64,000 bases of DNA from Planctomycetota bacterium (lineage in GTDB: Bacteria > Planctomycetota > UBA1135 > UBA2386). Positions 1-10,897 of the stretch are shown piece by piece. The translations under genes were made by a program, and so were the position numbers. Position 1 is the stretch's first letter. Each line of letters starts with the position of its first letter. The stretch is taken from assembly GCA_016716265.1 (NCBI GenBank), contig JADJWQ010000002.1:1077001-1141000 (forward strand), given 5' to 3'. The notes under the pieces were generated by a model that saw only the letters and a list, made by a program, of their open reading frames with translations, ran no database searches and was not told the origin of the DNA.

Positions 1-379
1 CGTCCTCGGGCTCGACGTCGAGGAGCCGCTTGAAGGTCTTCTCGTCGCCGACCCACGGCAGCTTCTTCAGCTTCGCGAGCCCCTCGGGCGTGAGCTTCTT
101 GATGAGCCGGTAGGCGTCGGCGATCTCGAGGTCGGCGTCGTTGATGACCTCGACCTCCGCGGGCTCCTTGGCGAACAGCACCGCCGCGCTGCCGGCGAAC
201 GGCTCGACGTAGGTCTTGTGCGCCGGGAGCATCCCCACGAGGCGGTCCGCCAGGCGCTTCTTGCCCGCGGGCGAGCCCCAGATGGTCTTCTCGACCTCGG
301 TGGACGCGGCGCGCAGACCGGCGCTCGCCGCGAGGACACGGCGCGCGTGGGTGATGGCGGCTTCGCGGCGGTCAGACAT
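1..379 (-). CDS. D12-class N6-adenine DNA methyltransferase, C-terminus cut by window edge
   Basis: Only the first 126 or so residues are inside the window. The N-terminal part reads GKKRLADRLVGMLP followed by YVEPFAGSAAVLFAK and EVEVINDAD. This is the Dam/D12 (MethyltransfD12) motif I region, whose FAGS element binds S-adenosylmethionine, followed by the acidic strand. The family methylates adenine in short DNA sites, and phages use it to evade host restriction. The ATG at 377-379 overlaps the stop of the preceding 65-residue gene (TGA 372-374), so both are co-translated as the distal end of the late operon. The DPPY catalytic motif lies beyond the window and cannot be checked. Confidence 0.85.
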   Translation of the reverse strand, partial: MSDRREAAITHARRVLAASAGLRAASTEVEKTIWGSPAGKKRLADRLVGMLPAHKTYVEPFAGSAAVLFAKEPAEVEVINDADLEIADAYRLIKKLTPEGLAKLKKLPWVGDEKTFKRLLDVEPED

Positions 380-569
380 CGCGCAGCGCCTCCGGGTCGG
401 TGCCCCACTCGGGCTTGTCGCTGGAGGGCGCGTTCAGGTCGCGCGGCCACACGAAGGGCGCGTCCTGCTTCGCCGTCTTGTCCCCGGTCCGCCCCGGCCC
501 GGACGCAGGCGACCCGTCCCCGGTGGTCGGGGCGGTCGTCTCGGGCTCGCGCGGCTTCGTCTCGGGCAT
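372..569 (-). CDS. Small Pro/Thr-rich phage protein, 65 aa
   Basis: A 65-residue protein, rich in Pro, Thr, Glu and Asp and predicted to be disordered, ending in EWGTDPEALRDV. The start at 567-569 is chosen because a strong GGAGGA ribosome binding site lies just upstream; a longer frame would begin at 626 without such a site. Its stop overlaps the start of the adenine methylase. No family is recognised. Its position suggests a small accessory protein of the late operon. Confidence 0.6.
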   Translation of the reverse strand: MPETKPREPETTAPTTGDGSPASGPGRTGDKTAKQDAPFVWPRDLNAPSSDKPEWGTDPEALRDV

Positions 570-717
570 GCGTCGTCCTCCGCAGAGGCAAAGCCGCCGA
601 CTTCGCGCGGAGGGGACACGTGCCAACTCAATGTTGCGGCGCCAGACTCGCCGCCGGGCCGCAGTCCGAGGGGCGCCGATCGCGGCCTGGGCCCACGGCC
701 GTTCCGGGTTGAGGGTG

Positions 718-1257
718 CTACTGCTTCTTGTCCAGCTCAGCGAGCACGCGCATGAATGCGTGTTCCAGGCGGTCCATCACGTTCTTCAAGCGGGGAAAAT
801 CGACCCACGCTTCTCCCTGAAGCCTCCCCGACTTGAACACCGCGCCGGCCTCTGGATAGCGGAACGTCGTCGAACGAGCGTCGACATCGTGGAACTCGTT
901 CAGTCGCTCCACGATCCACCCTGGCACCTCGGCTCCCAGCCGTTCACGGACAACACGACGGAAGTGCTCAACGAGCCCGCTCAGGTCGTGGTTACGGTGG
1001 CCGGGCTCCACCGTCGCCTTCAGGAACAGCTCGATCGAGTGCCGGTAGTTGAAAAGGACGGGATAGAGGAGCTCGTGCGCAGTGTCGTTAGCGAGCGAGG
1101 CGGCAAGTAGGGTGTCCCCGGCTCGCTTGAACGAGGCGGCGAGCACGCCTCGCTCCTTGACCGCGAGGTCCGCCATGCCGCCGACCAGAGCTCCATGCCG
1201 CCAGCTCTCGTCGATATCCTCGGGAACCTCGTCAAAGATCTCGTCGGCCGTCTTCAT
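718..1257 (-). CDS. HEPN-like hypothetical protein, 179 aa
   Basis: A helical 179-residue protein. The central stretch NYRHSIELFLKA followed by GHRNHDLSGLVEHF resembles HEPN-type helical bundles, in which a conserved Arg/His face forms an RNase site in many defence proteins. The canonical Rx4-6H motif is not clean, so nuclease activity is only a possibility. It stands apart from its neighbours (147 bp and 90 bp gaps) inside the late arm, as an independently transcribed cargo gene (moron) would. Confidence 0.55.
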   Translation of the reverse strand: MKTADEIFDEVPEDIDESWRHGALVGGMADLAVKERGVLAASFKRAGDTLLAASLANDTAHELLYPVLFNYRHSIELFLKATVEPGHRNHDLSGLVEHFRRVVRERLGAEVPGWIVERLNEFHDVDARSTTFRYPEAGAVFKSGRLQGEAWVDFPRLKNVMDRLEHAFMRVLAELDKKQ

Positions 1258-1347
1258 CAGCCGATTCTAACCCGCAGTCCGCGAGGCAGAGTTCTGCACC
1301 GGCGACGCCGGCATCGGCTGCCCCCGACGACATCCAGGAGCGGGCAG

Positions 1348-2433
1348 TCAAACCACTGCGAGCGTCGTGGACCGGCAGAGGCCGTGGTACGGAGGGAAGC
1401 CGATCCCGACCTCGTTCAACGCGCTGTCGCTGGCGAGGGTGCGGAAGTCGCCGCGGTCGTCACGTGTGCCCATCGCCGAGCGGGTGACCTCCGCGAGGTC
1501 GGTCCGGCCGCTGCCGCCATCCACGTAAAGCCGGGTCCGGCCCGTTTCCGGGTCGAGGGCCTCGCGGACCCACGGCATCGCATGCTTGATGGCCTCGGGG
1601 TCCTCGAGCTGCTCGATGCGGTCGAAGCGCCGAAGGGCGTCAGCCACCGAGAAGGTCTTGCCGTGCAGGTAGCGGCAGATGTTCGTGGTCTGCTCGTCGA
1701 GCACCGCCTCGATGCGGTACTGCCGGATGCCCGCCTCGGCGTAGCTGCTCATCTGCGCGTAGGAGCGGCCCTGCGCGATGAACGAGGCGGCGACCGTCTC
1801 CCAGTAGAACGGGGCGCGGTCGACGAGCGCGGCGCGGGCGGCCTGCTCCAGCGCCTCGGCGAGGTCGTCACGCCCGAGGCCTTCCTCGAGCCCGGCGGCG
1901 ACGATGCGCCTGGCCTCCCCGCCGAAGCTCTCGATGCGGCGGCCGTACTCGTCGCGCACGAAGTTGCCCTGGGAGCTGGTCACGTGGGCAACGACGCGAC
2001 GGTCGACCGCGTTGAACTCGGCGCCGATCGCCAGCCGCTGTCCGCGCCGGGCGTCGGTGCGGGTGGCGGCGACCACCTCCTGCGCGGCGTCGTTGAACGG
2101 CGCCTCGATCCGCGCGGGCACGATCGCTGTGGCACGGCCGGCAGCGGCCATCGCGTCAGAGACCAAGCGGCGCCGCTCGGCGGCCGTGGTGCGACCCCAG
2201 TCGACGTCGAGGACGGCGATCGCCTCACGGACGGCGTCGACGTCGGCACGCCCGGTGGCGCGTCGGAGCTGGGCGGCCAGGAGCGCCACGGCGCGATCGA
2301 ACCCGGCGCGGGTGCCGAGGTTCATGGCCTTGGCGACGGGACGCCGGAGGAAACGCTCGACGAGCTCGTCGGCCGCGACTCGGGCCTCGTGAACGACGAG
2401 GAGCCGATCAGCGGAAGCGGATGTGCCGCACAT
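1348..2433 (-). CDS. Phage head morphogenesis protein (Mu F / SPP1 gp7-like)
   Basis: A 361-residue protein whose C-terminal third carries the gp7/Mu-F signature: YRIEAVLDEQTTNICRYLHG around residue 250, then GIGFPPYHGLCRSTTLAVV at the very end. This fold is a minor capsid protein that joins the portal during procapsid assembly, and some members are ADP-ribosyltransferase-related. It follows the portal gene with two small zinc-ribbon genes between, the usual head order. Its ATG (2431-2433) lies 26 bp inside the preceding gene, consistent with translational coupling. Confidence 0.85.
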   Translation of the reverse strand: MCGTSASADRLLVVHEARVAADELVERFLRRPVAKAMNLGTRAGFDRAVALLAAQLRRATGRADVDAVREAIAVLDVDWGRTTAAERRRLVSDAMAAAGRATAIVPARIEAPFNDAAQEVVAATRTDARRGQRLAIGAEFNAVDRRVVAHVTSSQGNFVRDEYGRRIESFGGEARRIVAAGLEEGLGRDDLAEALEQAARAALVDRAPFYWETVAASFIAQGRSYAQMSSYAEAGIRQYRIEAVLDEQTTNICRYLHGKTFSVADALRRFDRIEQLEDPEAIKHAMPWVREALDPETGRTRLYVDGGSGRTDLAEVTRSAMGTRDDRGDFRTLASDSALNEVGIGFPPYHGLCRSTTLAVV

Positions 2434-2707
2434 CGGCGTCCTCCTCGAGCCGCAGCTCGCCGTGGCTCACGTGCATCAGGACGCGGCAGAAGGTGCAGCG
2501 CAGCGCCTTCGAGAACGTCAGGTCGTCGGGCGCGTCACCCTCGTCGATGTCGAGCCCATCGGTCCCGGCGAGCGCGCGCGTGTTGAACCCGCAGCGCAGG
2601 CAGCACACATGGTACCCGACGAGGAGGTTCGTGCGGTCCTGCGGGACGCGGCGGATCTCGCCGCGCTCGAGGCGGCACGGGCGCTTGGTCGAGGGAACCA
2701 GCTTCAC
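2408..2707 (-). CDS. Zinc-ribbon phage protein, 99 aa
   Basis: Contains two CxxC knuckles, CLRCG and CTFC, separated by about 35 residues: a zinc ribbon. The GTG start at 2705-2707 overlaps the stop of the preceding gene by four bases. No enzyme motif is visible. Together with the next zinc protein it forms a pair between portal and head-morphogenesis genes. Its role in head assembly or DNA binding is unknown. Confidence 0.65.
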   Translation of the reverse strand: MKLVPSTKRPCRLERGEIRRVPQDRTNLLVGYHVCCLRCGFNTRALAGTDGLDIDEGDAPDDLTFSKALRCTFCRVLMHVSHGELRLEEDADVRHIRFR

Positions 2708-2947
2708 GCCCCGCCTCCGATGACGAGCGGGGCTCGCCGCCTGGCGCGCACCTCAACGCCCGCCTCCGTCGGCGAGAACACGACGTCGTGGCAGGAGGCG
2801 CAGCGGTCGCAGAGCGCGAAGACCAAGAGGCCGTTGCGCCAGAGCGTGGTGGTCTCGTCGAGCCCCGCGTGGCGCTGGCACATGCGGCAGGCGATGACGC
2901 CGCGCTCGGCGTCGAGCTGCGCCTGCTGCACCCACGCGCGGTGGTGC

Positions 2948-2958
<11 letters not shown>
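2704..2958 (-). CDS. Zinc-binding phage protein, 84 aa
   Basis: Two CxxC pairs (CRMC near residue 24 and CDRCASC near residue 50) suggest a zinc knuckle similar to the one in the neighbouring 99-residue protein. The ATG at 2956-2958 lies inside the end of the portal gene (11 bp overlap) and its stop overlaps the next start, so it belongs to the head-gene transcript. No known family is recognised. Confidence 0.65.
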
Positions 2959-4755
<1,797 letters not shown>

Positions 4756-4759
<4 letters not shown>

Positions 4760-4965
4760 CGCGCGGCCTCCGCGTACGCGACGAGCCCGGTGGGCGTGAA
4801 GGAGACCGCGCGCGCCCGCAGCCCGCGCTTGGCGATCGCCTTGTGCGCGGCGGCGAGGAGCGCATCGTCGCTCGCGGCCTCGAGCTCGACGTCACGCCCT
4901 GGCTCGGGCGGGGCGCCAGCGGGCTTGCCAGCCGGGATGACGAAGAGCTTGAGGGTGCGGCGCAT
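4756..4965 (-). CDS. Small phage protein, 69 aa
   Basis: A 69-residue protein starting MRRTLKLFVIPAGKPAG and ending GLVAYAEAAR. The ATG at 4963-4965 is preceded by GAGGT, and its stop overlaps the portal start (GTGA), so it is translationally coupled to the portal. One beta-hairpin-like start and one amphipathic helix (DDALLAAAHKAIAKRG) can be seen. No family is recognised. Confidence 0.6.
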
Positions 4966-5102
4966 GGTGGACCTCGCAGGACGAAAGAGGCGAGGCGCTT
5001 GGCCAGCCTGCGAGGAGGCAGTCCACCTGGGTACCGAGCATCTGGACCGCGCGCCTCGCCTCCGGGAAGGGCAAAGCCTCCCGGCGCCGGCTTCGGGGAC
5101 AG

Positions 5103-5151
5103 GGGGACAGAAGCCCTTCACATGCATCGTGAGTGAAGGCGTTCTGTCCCC
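5103..5151 (-). terminator. Long hairpin behind the abiE operon
   Basis: GGGGACAGAA (5103-5112) pairs with TTCTGTCCCC (5142-5151), and CCTTCAC (5115-5121) with GTGAAGG (5133-5139). It lies 6 bp beyond the AbiEii stop. There is no clear T-tract, so it may end or insulate transcription from the toxin pair before the portal genes. It also contains two copies of the GGGACAG word found elsewhere. Confidence 0.5.
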
Positions 5152-5156
5152 GCTCG

Positions 5157-5969
5157 TCAGCCGCCCTTCCAGGGGTCGCCGGAGAGGCGCACAACGAGCC
5201 CCGTCCACACCCGCTCGAATGCGTCGTCGAAGTCCCAGGACTGGCCGTGCGCGAGCAGCGGCGCCATGTCCGCGGTGAAGATTGGGTCCTTCTTCTTGGC
5301 CGCGAGGTTCTGCTCGAACATCGCGCGCGTGACCTTCGCGCCGTCCGCCTCCATGTACTTCGCGAACACCTCGACGACGCGGTCGGGGGAGACGTCGCCG
5401 CGCTGGAGTGCGAGCCCCAGATCGAACAGGTCGCGTCCCTTCTTCCGTTGGTAGAGCGCGCGGAGCTTCGTGCCGAGCAGCTCGTCGAGTTCGTACGTGA
5501 GCAGGTTGGCCGTGCCAGTGAACCAGCGCGAGCTGACCTCGAAGCGATGCTGCTTGAGGCCGTAGGCGGTGAAGTGTTCGCGCGAGTTGATCTCGACCTT
5601 GAGCTTCAACCCGACCGGCGGAACGTCCTCGGACTCGAAGCGGTAGTTCAGCGTCACGCGGCCCTCGGTCTGCTTCCACTTGGGCTTACCCAGCCACGGA
5701 TCGAGCGCGTCGTGGATGGCGTCGAGCACATCGCCGATCCCTCCGGGGTTCGTCTGGACCAGGTCGATGTCCTCGGAGTAGCGAGCGGCGGGCGTGATGT
5801 GGAGCTTGTAGAGCGCGGTGCCGCCTCGGAACGCGAGGCCCTCAGCGATCGGCGCTCGCGAGAACAGCTCGACGAGCGCGCGAGAGATGACGAGGTCTTG
5901 CTCGACTTGCCTATCGAGCACCCACGGGGCGCGGTCGCGCCACTCGGTGATGAAGTCCTTGGGGATCAC
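5157..5969 (-). CDS. abiEii: AbiEii toxin, nucleotidyltransferase of a type IV abortive-infection system
   Basis: A 270-residue AbiEii/AbiGii-family nucleotidyltransferase. It shows the GG-T element LAFRGGTALYKLH (Gly49-Gly50) and the metal-binding RYSEDIDLVQ (Asp67 and Asp69), then the helical C-terminal region with YELDELLGTKLRALYQR and GRDLFDL. Family members transfer nucleotides to tRNA acceptor ends or related targets and stop growth during infection. The GTG at 5967-5969 overlaps the antitoxin stop. The pair sits between terL and portal, so it is a moron placed inside the packaging block. Confidence 0.92.
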   Translation of the reverse strand: MIPKDFITEWRDRAPWVLDRQVEQDLVISRALVELFSRAPIAEGLAFRGGTALYKLHITPAARYSEDIDLVQTNPGGIGDVLDAIHDALDPWLGKPKWKQTEGRVTLNYRFESEDVPPVGLKLKVEINSREHFTAYGLKQHRFEVSSRWFTGTANLLTYELDELLGTKLRALYQRKKGRDLFDLGLALQRGDVSPDRVVEVFAKYMEADGAKVTRAMFEQNLAAKKKDPIFTADMAPLLAHGQSWDFDDAFERVWTGLVVRLSGDPWKGG

Positions 5970-6751
5970 AGGTCCGGCTCCACGGTCGCGTTCACGGCGA
6001 GTCTCCAGCGCTCGTCCCGTGGCGCGCCACTCCGGCTCTTCGCGCGCACGAGCGGGGCGACATCCTTGGCGCGTGCAACCACAGCCGGCGCGAGCTTGTC
6101 GGCGAGATCGCGGTGCTCCGTCAGATCCAACAAGTAGCCGAGGCGCTGCACCCAGGCGATGGGGCTCCTCCCGCACTCCGACACCAGCCGCTCGACATCG
6201 ATGGCAGGGGCGAGCTCGGCGAGCACGGACGCGACGTTGTCGAGGCCGCCGCTCTGGTCGGCGTAGCCCACCAGCTCGAGCGCGGTCGCCTCGGGCGATG
6301 CGACACGGAGGAGGCCCCGCGGAGTCTTCCTCTCGACGACCGAGGTGCTCTCCATGTCCTTGCGGGCGATGAACTGGACTCGGACCTCGCCGCACTCGAT
6401 CGCTCGCCGGTTGGTCCTCACCATCACCTGAAGCGCCTGCGGGCGCTGATGGGCGGCGCCATGAAGCTCGGCCGCGCTGAGCAGCGCCACGTAGTAAGGC
6501 TCTGCCAGGTGCTGCATGAGCTGCGGCACGAACTGATCGGCGGGGAGGCTTCCGAGCCGCCGGTACTCGGGAGGGACGATGACGTAGAAGCCGCGGTAGG
6601 GGTCGGCGATCTCGCCCTTGGCCTTGAGCCGACGTAGCGCCGCGCGCACCGTCGGAACCGAGCTGCCAAGCGCAGCGGCAGCTTCCTCCGTGGTGAAGTG
6701 GTGTCTGCCGCGTGCGGCGAGGTCCACGATGTAGCTGGCGGCGGCGCTCAT
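5966..6751 (-). CDS. abiEi: AbiEi antitoxin, wHTH regulator of type IV toxin-antitoxin pair
   Basis: An N-terminal winged helix (HFTTEEAAAALG, then VRAALRRLKAKGEI, then RGFYVIVPPEYR) is followed by the AbiEi C-terminal domain with HGAAHQRPQALQVMV and LRVASPEATALELVG. In this family the wHTH represses its own operon by binding repeats, and the C-terminal domain neutralises the toxin. The ATG at 6749-6751 is preferred because homologues begin close to the wHTH. An in-frame ATG at 6776-6778 would add nine residues. The stop overlaps the AbiEii start. Confidence 0.9.
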   Translation of the reverse strand: MSAAASYIVDLAARGRHHFTTEEAAAALGSSVPTVRAALRRLKAKGEIADPYRGFYVIVPPEYRRLGSLPADQFVPQLMQHLAEPYYVALLSAAELHGAAHQRPQALQVMVRTNRRAIECGEVRVQFIARKDMESTSVVERKTPRGLLRVASPEATALELVGYADQSGGLDNVASVLAELAPAIDVERLVSECGRSPIAWVQRLGYLLDLTEHRDLADKLAPAVVARAKDVAPLVRAKSRSGAPRDERWRLAVNATVEPDL

Positions 6752-6780
6752 GGTCGTTACCGTCAAAAAGTAACTCATTC

Positions 6781-6858
6781 CGTCGCTTTCTGCAAGTCAC
6801 GACCACTGGCGACGGGCCAGTGCCTGCGAAAAGAGACGTTCTTCGTCGCCTTCTGCAG
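6781..6858. promoter_or_regulatory. Repeats upstream of abiEi, candidate autoregulatory operator
   Basis: Direct repeats CGTCGCTTTCTGCA (6781-6794) and CGTCGCCTTCTGCA (6845-6858) flank the only sizeable gap between terL and abiEi. AbiEi antitoxins are known to bind repeats at their own promoters. The second copy is 9 bp from the terL stop. Confidence 0.5.
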
Positions 6859-6867
6859 GCGTCGACC

Positions 6868-8301
<1,434 letters not shown>

Positions 8302-8378
8302 GCCGCCCTCCGGGTCGTCGCGAGCGACCTTGCCTTCGTCGCGAACGGAAGCCTGTATGGGTCGCAAGGAGAGCGACC

Positions 8379-8997
8379 ATGACCGCCTACGCCGACACCA
8401 TCTCGCGCCCCGTGAAGACGCTGACCGAGGCCGAGCAGCGCGCGCTGCTCAAGGTCACCGGCCAGCACGTCGACGGCTTCCGGGACCACGTCATCTTCAG
8501 CCTCGCGATGGGCACGGGCCTGCGCGAGCACGAGCTCCTCGCGCTCGACGTCGGCGACGTGTTCGACGACGCCGGACGCGCCAAGCGCCGCGTCGCCCTG
8601 CGCGTGTTCAAGCGCTCCGCGAAGGAGCCCGTCGCCCAGGAGGTGCTGCTGCCCGACGCCGTGCGCGCGAAGCTCGAGCGGCTCCTTACGACGCGCAAGC
8701 GATCGGGCGAGACCATCACGCCCACCACGCCGGTCTTCGTGAGCCGCCTCGGACGGCGCCTCTCGGCGCGCCAGCTCCGGCACCTCTTCGCGGTCTGGCA
8801 GGAGCGCGCCGGCTTCGAGCGCCACGTGGGCTTTCACACGCTGCGCCACCACGCCTGCAGCGCCGTCTACCGCGCAGTCGAAGGACCTCCGGCTCACGCA
8901 GAAGTTCGCGCGCCACAAGTCGGTGGTGACGACCAGCATCTACACGCACCCGACCGACGACGAGCTGCTTCGCGCGGTCCAGGGGCTGGTCTGCTGA
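8379..8997 (+). pseudogene. Tyrosine recombinase, short form, frameshifted near 8873
   Basis: Begins MTAYADTISRPVKTLTEAEQ. The catalytic domain is visible: GTGLREHELLALDVGDV (first Arg), GFHTLRHHAC (HxxR), then in a different frame KDLRLTQKFARHKSVVTTS and IYTHPTDDELLRAVQGLVC with the His and the Tyr nucleophile, ending at TGA 8995-8997. One extra base around 8870-8875 (TACCGCGCAGTCG) splits the frame; removing it joins AVYR to QSKDLRL. About 206 residues, lacking the N-terminal core-binding domain, and facing opposite to terL. It could also be a sequencing indel in a live gene. Confidence 0.75.
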
Positions 8998-9050
8998 GCC
9001 CGCGCCGCACCCCTGACCCACTTGCCGAGCAGAACCGAACGCGCGCGCGT

Positions 9051-9102
9051 GCTCGGTTTCTTGTTCGGCGCTCGGTTTCGAATCGCGGGGCTGCTCGGTT
9101 TC
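9051..9102. repeat. Three direct copies of GCTCGGTTTC
   Basis: Exact copies at 9051-9060, 9070-9079 and 9093-9102, spaced 19 and 23 bp apart, immediately downstream of the recombinase. A fourth exact copy is at 9937-9946. Inverted relatives (CCGAGCAGAACCGAAC) lie near 9025. The spacing, about two helical turns, suggests protein-binding sites such as recombinase arm sites. Confidence 0.55.
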
Positions 9103-9269
9103 CCAAAACTGACCCACTCGGAAACGGCCCCAGGCACCCTGGGGCGGGCGCGCGGCGCCACGAAAAACGGACCCCTCCCCCCCTTCGGCAGGTTGTAGGC
9201 GTGCGGAGGCCGATGCCGGCATGCCGACGCCGGGGGCCGGCATGGTAGGCGTGGTCCACGAAGGCGCGT

Positions 9270-9305
9270 GCCAACCGCCGCTAAGAGAGAAAAGCGGCGG
9301 TTGGC
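9270..9305. repeat. Perfect 13-bp hairpin
   Basis: GCCAACCGCCGCT (9270-9282), a 10-nt purine loop, then AGCGGCGGTTGGC (9293-9305). It has no T-tract on either strand. It may be a factor-assisted terminator for minus-strand late transcription or a protein-binding element. Confidence 0.5.
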
Positions 9306-9653
9306 GCCCGGTGCAGCGCGCGTTCTCGGGGACTTCGAGCGCCTCGAACGCGCCGATCTCGGGGAGCCGTACCGCCGCTTTCCGTGGATCGGCGCCGTCG
9401 ACGCGCGCGAGGCCCGGCTCGGCAGCGCTGTCTTGGCGAGCGTGGCTGCCGGCGTGTTCCGGCGCGCGCCGCGGTGAGCTCGTCGTGCTCGAGCGCTCGA
9501 AGCTGGGCGGCGGCGTAAGGCCGCGGAATCCCGGGGTCGGCGCGAGGGGCGCGTGTTCTTCCGGCCCGCTGTGGGCCTCGTGGGCGCCCGTCTGCGAGGC
9601 TCTGCTGGCCGCGTCGTCCTGGCCGCGCGGGCGTGCGGCCGCGCCGGGGGCGA

Positions 9654-9905
9654 TCATCCCTCGTCCTCCTCGCCGTTCGCGCCACGTGGGCCAACGTCGG
9701 CGGCCTCGTGCGCGCCCAGCGCGGCCTCGACGGCTGCCGCCGCCCCGAGCACCTGGTTCTCGATCAGCTCGGCGTCGTCCGGGTCGGCGCCCATCTGCTC
9801 CGCGAGCTCGCGGGCGAGGCGCACGAGGCGGCGCACCTCGTCGCGCAGGTGCTGGGACAGGTTCGGTTCCGCCTCGCCGTCCCGAATCGAACGCGAGGGG
9901 GGCAA
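9654..9905 (-). CDS. Acidic helical protein, probably the frameshifted C-terminus of the TerS-like gene
   Basis: Helical and acidic: LSQHLRDEVRRLVRLAREL, MGADPDDAELIENQVLG and a GANGEEDEG tail. The only start (9903-9905) lies inside the preceding HTH gene, and the N-terminus MPPSRSIRDGEAE has no ribosome binding site I can see. One extra C, or a -1 slip, in the six-C run at 9897-9902 joins it in frame to the preceding gene. I therefore think it is the true C-terminus of that protein, possibly made by frameshifting. As a stand-alone gene the evidence is weaker. Confidence 0.5.
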   Translation of the reverse strand: MPPSRSIRDGEAEPNLSQHLRDEVRRLVRLARELAEQMGADPDDAELIENQVLGAAAAVEAALGAHEAADVGPRGANGEEDEG

Positions 9906-10891
9906 CCGAACACCGCCAGGCTGTTCGATTTCCCGTGCTCGGTTTCGACCGCCTCACCGCGCACGTCGATGACGCCGGCCATCGCGGGCGTCGAGGACTC
10001 GAGGTCGCGCAGGTAGCGCTCGTGCCTCTCCGACAGCACCTCGAGCGAGAGCATGTGGCGGATCTCCTGCCGCGAGTCGGCGCCGCCCTCGAGGAACGAC
10101 TTGAGCCGGATGAGCGTGTTGACGTCGGCCGGGCTGTCGGTGCGGACGCGGCCTTCCTTGAGCGCCTCCCTGAACTTGATGAGGAACTCGTCGATGAGCG
10201 CGAGCATCTCGGCGACCGTGATCGCCTCGGCCGTCGCGCGTGCCTCGATGATCTTCTCGTCGCGTCGGGCCTCGATGCGGTGCTCGCCGTACTTGCGGCG
10301 GTGCATTGTGTTGTGGCTCTTCGCGTAGTCGGCGATGACGCTCGGGGCGACCCCGTACTTCTCGGCCAGCTCGCGGTACGTCGGGTAGACGGTGTTCGAC
10401 GTGCCGTCGTCGTTCATCGACACCTCGCCGAAGACGAGCAGCCGATCCAGCTCGGCGAACGGGATGACCGGCGCCTGCTGGTGGCGAGGCCGGCCGGGTC
10501 GACGACGCTCATCCGAGGGTGCGGTGTTCTCCGTTGCGGACTCTGCGCTGTCTTCGACGCTCGCGCGCACGACGTCGCTGGGCTCGGGCACTTCGACGGA
10601 GCGCTCGACCTTCGGCGGCGGCGGGGCCTTCGGTGGCTCGAGCTGGGCGCGCAGCTCCTCGCGACGCTCCGTGGTCCGGTGCTCCTTCGCGAACGCGGCG
10701 ATGGTGCTGACCGCGACCCCGAACCTCGCGGCGACATCTCTCTGCGTGAGCCAGACGCGCTTCGCCTCGCCGTGCTCATCGGGCACCACCTCGCCCTCGA
10801 CCAGCAGGCGCTCGACCTCCTCGGGGTTCGAGAGCTTCGGGCCTTCGCCCTTCGTGGGACGACCAATCTTCGCGTGCTTGTTCTTCGCCAT
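9764..10891 (-). CDS. Tandem HTH DNA-binding protein, terminase-small-subunit-like
   Basis: 375 residues in the uninterrupted frame. Two HTH repeats are visible: LTQRDVAARFGVAVSTIAAF near residue 48 and PTYRELAEKYGVAPSVIADY near residue 170. A linker rich in Pro separates them, and a helical segment follows (ITVAEMLALIDEFLIKFREA, LIRLKSFLEGGADSR). DNA-recognition HTHs upstream of terL suggest the terminase small subunit, though the similarity is generic. The last 55 or so residues, after HGKSNSLAVFG, look like out-of-frame translation of the next gene, so the natural product probably shifts frame near 9900. It opens with ATG 10889-10891. Confidence 0.65.
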   Translation of the reverse strand: MAKNKHAKIGRPTKGEGPKLSNPEEVERLLVEGEVVPDEHGEAKRVWLTQRDVAARFGVAVSTIAAFAKEHRTTERREELRAQLEPPKAPPPPKVERSVEVPEPSDVVRASVEDSAESATENTAPSDERRRPGRPRHQQAPVIPFAELDRLLVFGEVSMNDDGTSNTVYPTYRELAEKYGVAPSVIADYAKSHNTMHRRKYGEHRIEARRDEKIIEARATAEAITVAEMLALIDEFLIKFREALKEGRVRTDSPADVNTLIRLKSFLEGGADSRQEIRHMLSLEVLSERHERYLRDLESSTPAMAGVIDVRGEAVETEHGKSNSLAVFGCPPRVRFGTARRNRTCPSTCATRCAASCASPASSRSRWAPTRTTPS

Positions 10892-10897
10892 GTGCCC

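Larger units (their letters stand above)
8998..9653. other. Non-coding or degenerate segment between recombinase and TerS-like genes
   Basis: No convincing gene. A minus-strand frame starting at ATG 9655-9657 is coupled to the preceding stop, but its product is low-complexity (Ala/Pro/Arg). A plus frame 9268-9477 (69 codons, GTG) has good third-position G/C but begins inside a hairpin. The segment holds tandem GCTCGGTTTC words (9051-9102), a GCCGGCAT-rich palindrome (about 9211-9243) and a perfect hairpin (9270-9305). Recombinase arm sites or a remnant are plausible. Confidence 0.4.

Noticed and set aside
1195..2586. Long open plus-strand frame antisense to the head morphogenesis gene
   Set aside because: High-GC codon bias opens long antisense frames; the minus strand has clear gp7-family motifs and proper overlaps, the plus frame has none.
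9051..9102. CRISPR-like repeats
   Set aside because: The repeated unit is only 10 bp with uneven 9-13 bp gaps, far from CRISPR repeat/spacer sizes, and no cas genes are present; the Cas4-like gene is a phage nuclease.
9281..9694. Minus-strand frame following the TerS-like genes
   Set aside because: Low-complexity Arg/Ala/Pro product; competing frames on both strands are equally open, so no gene is claimed.
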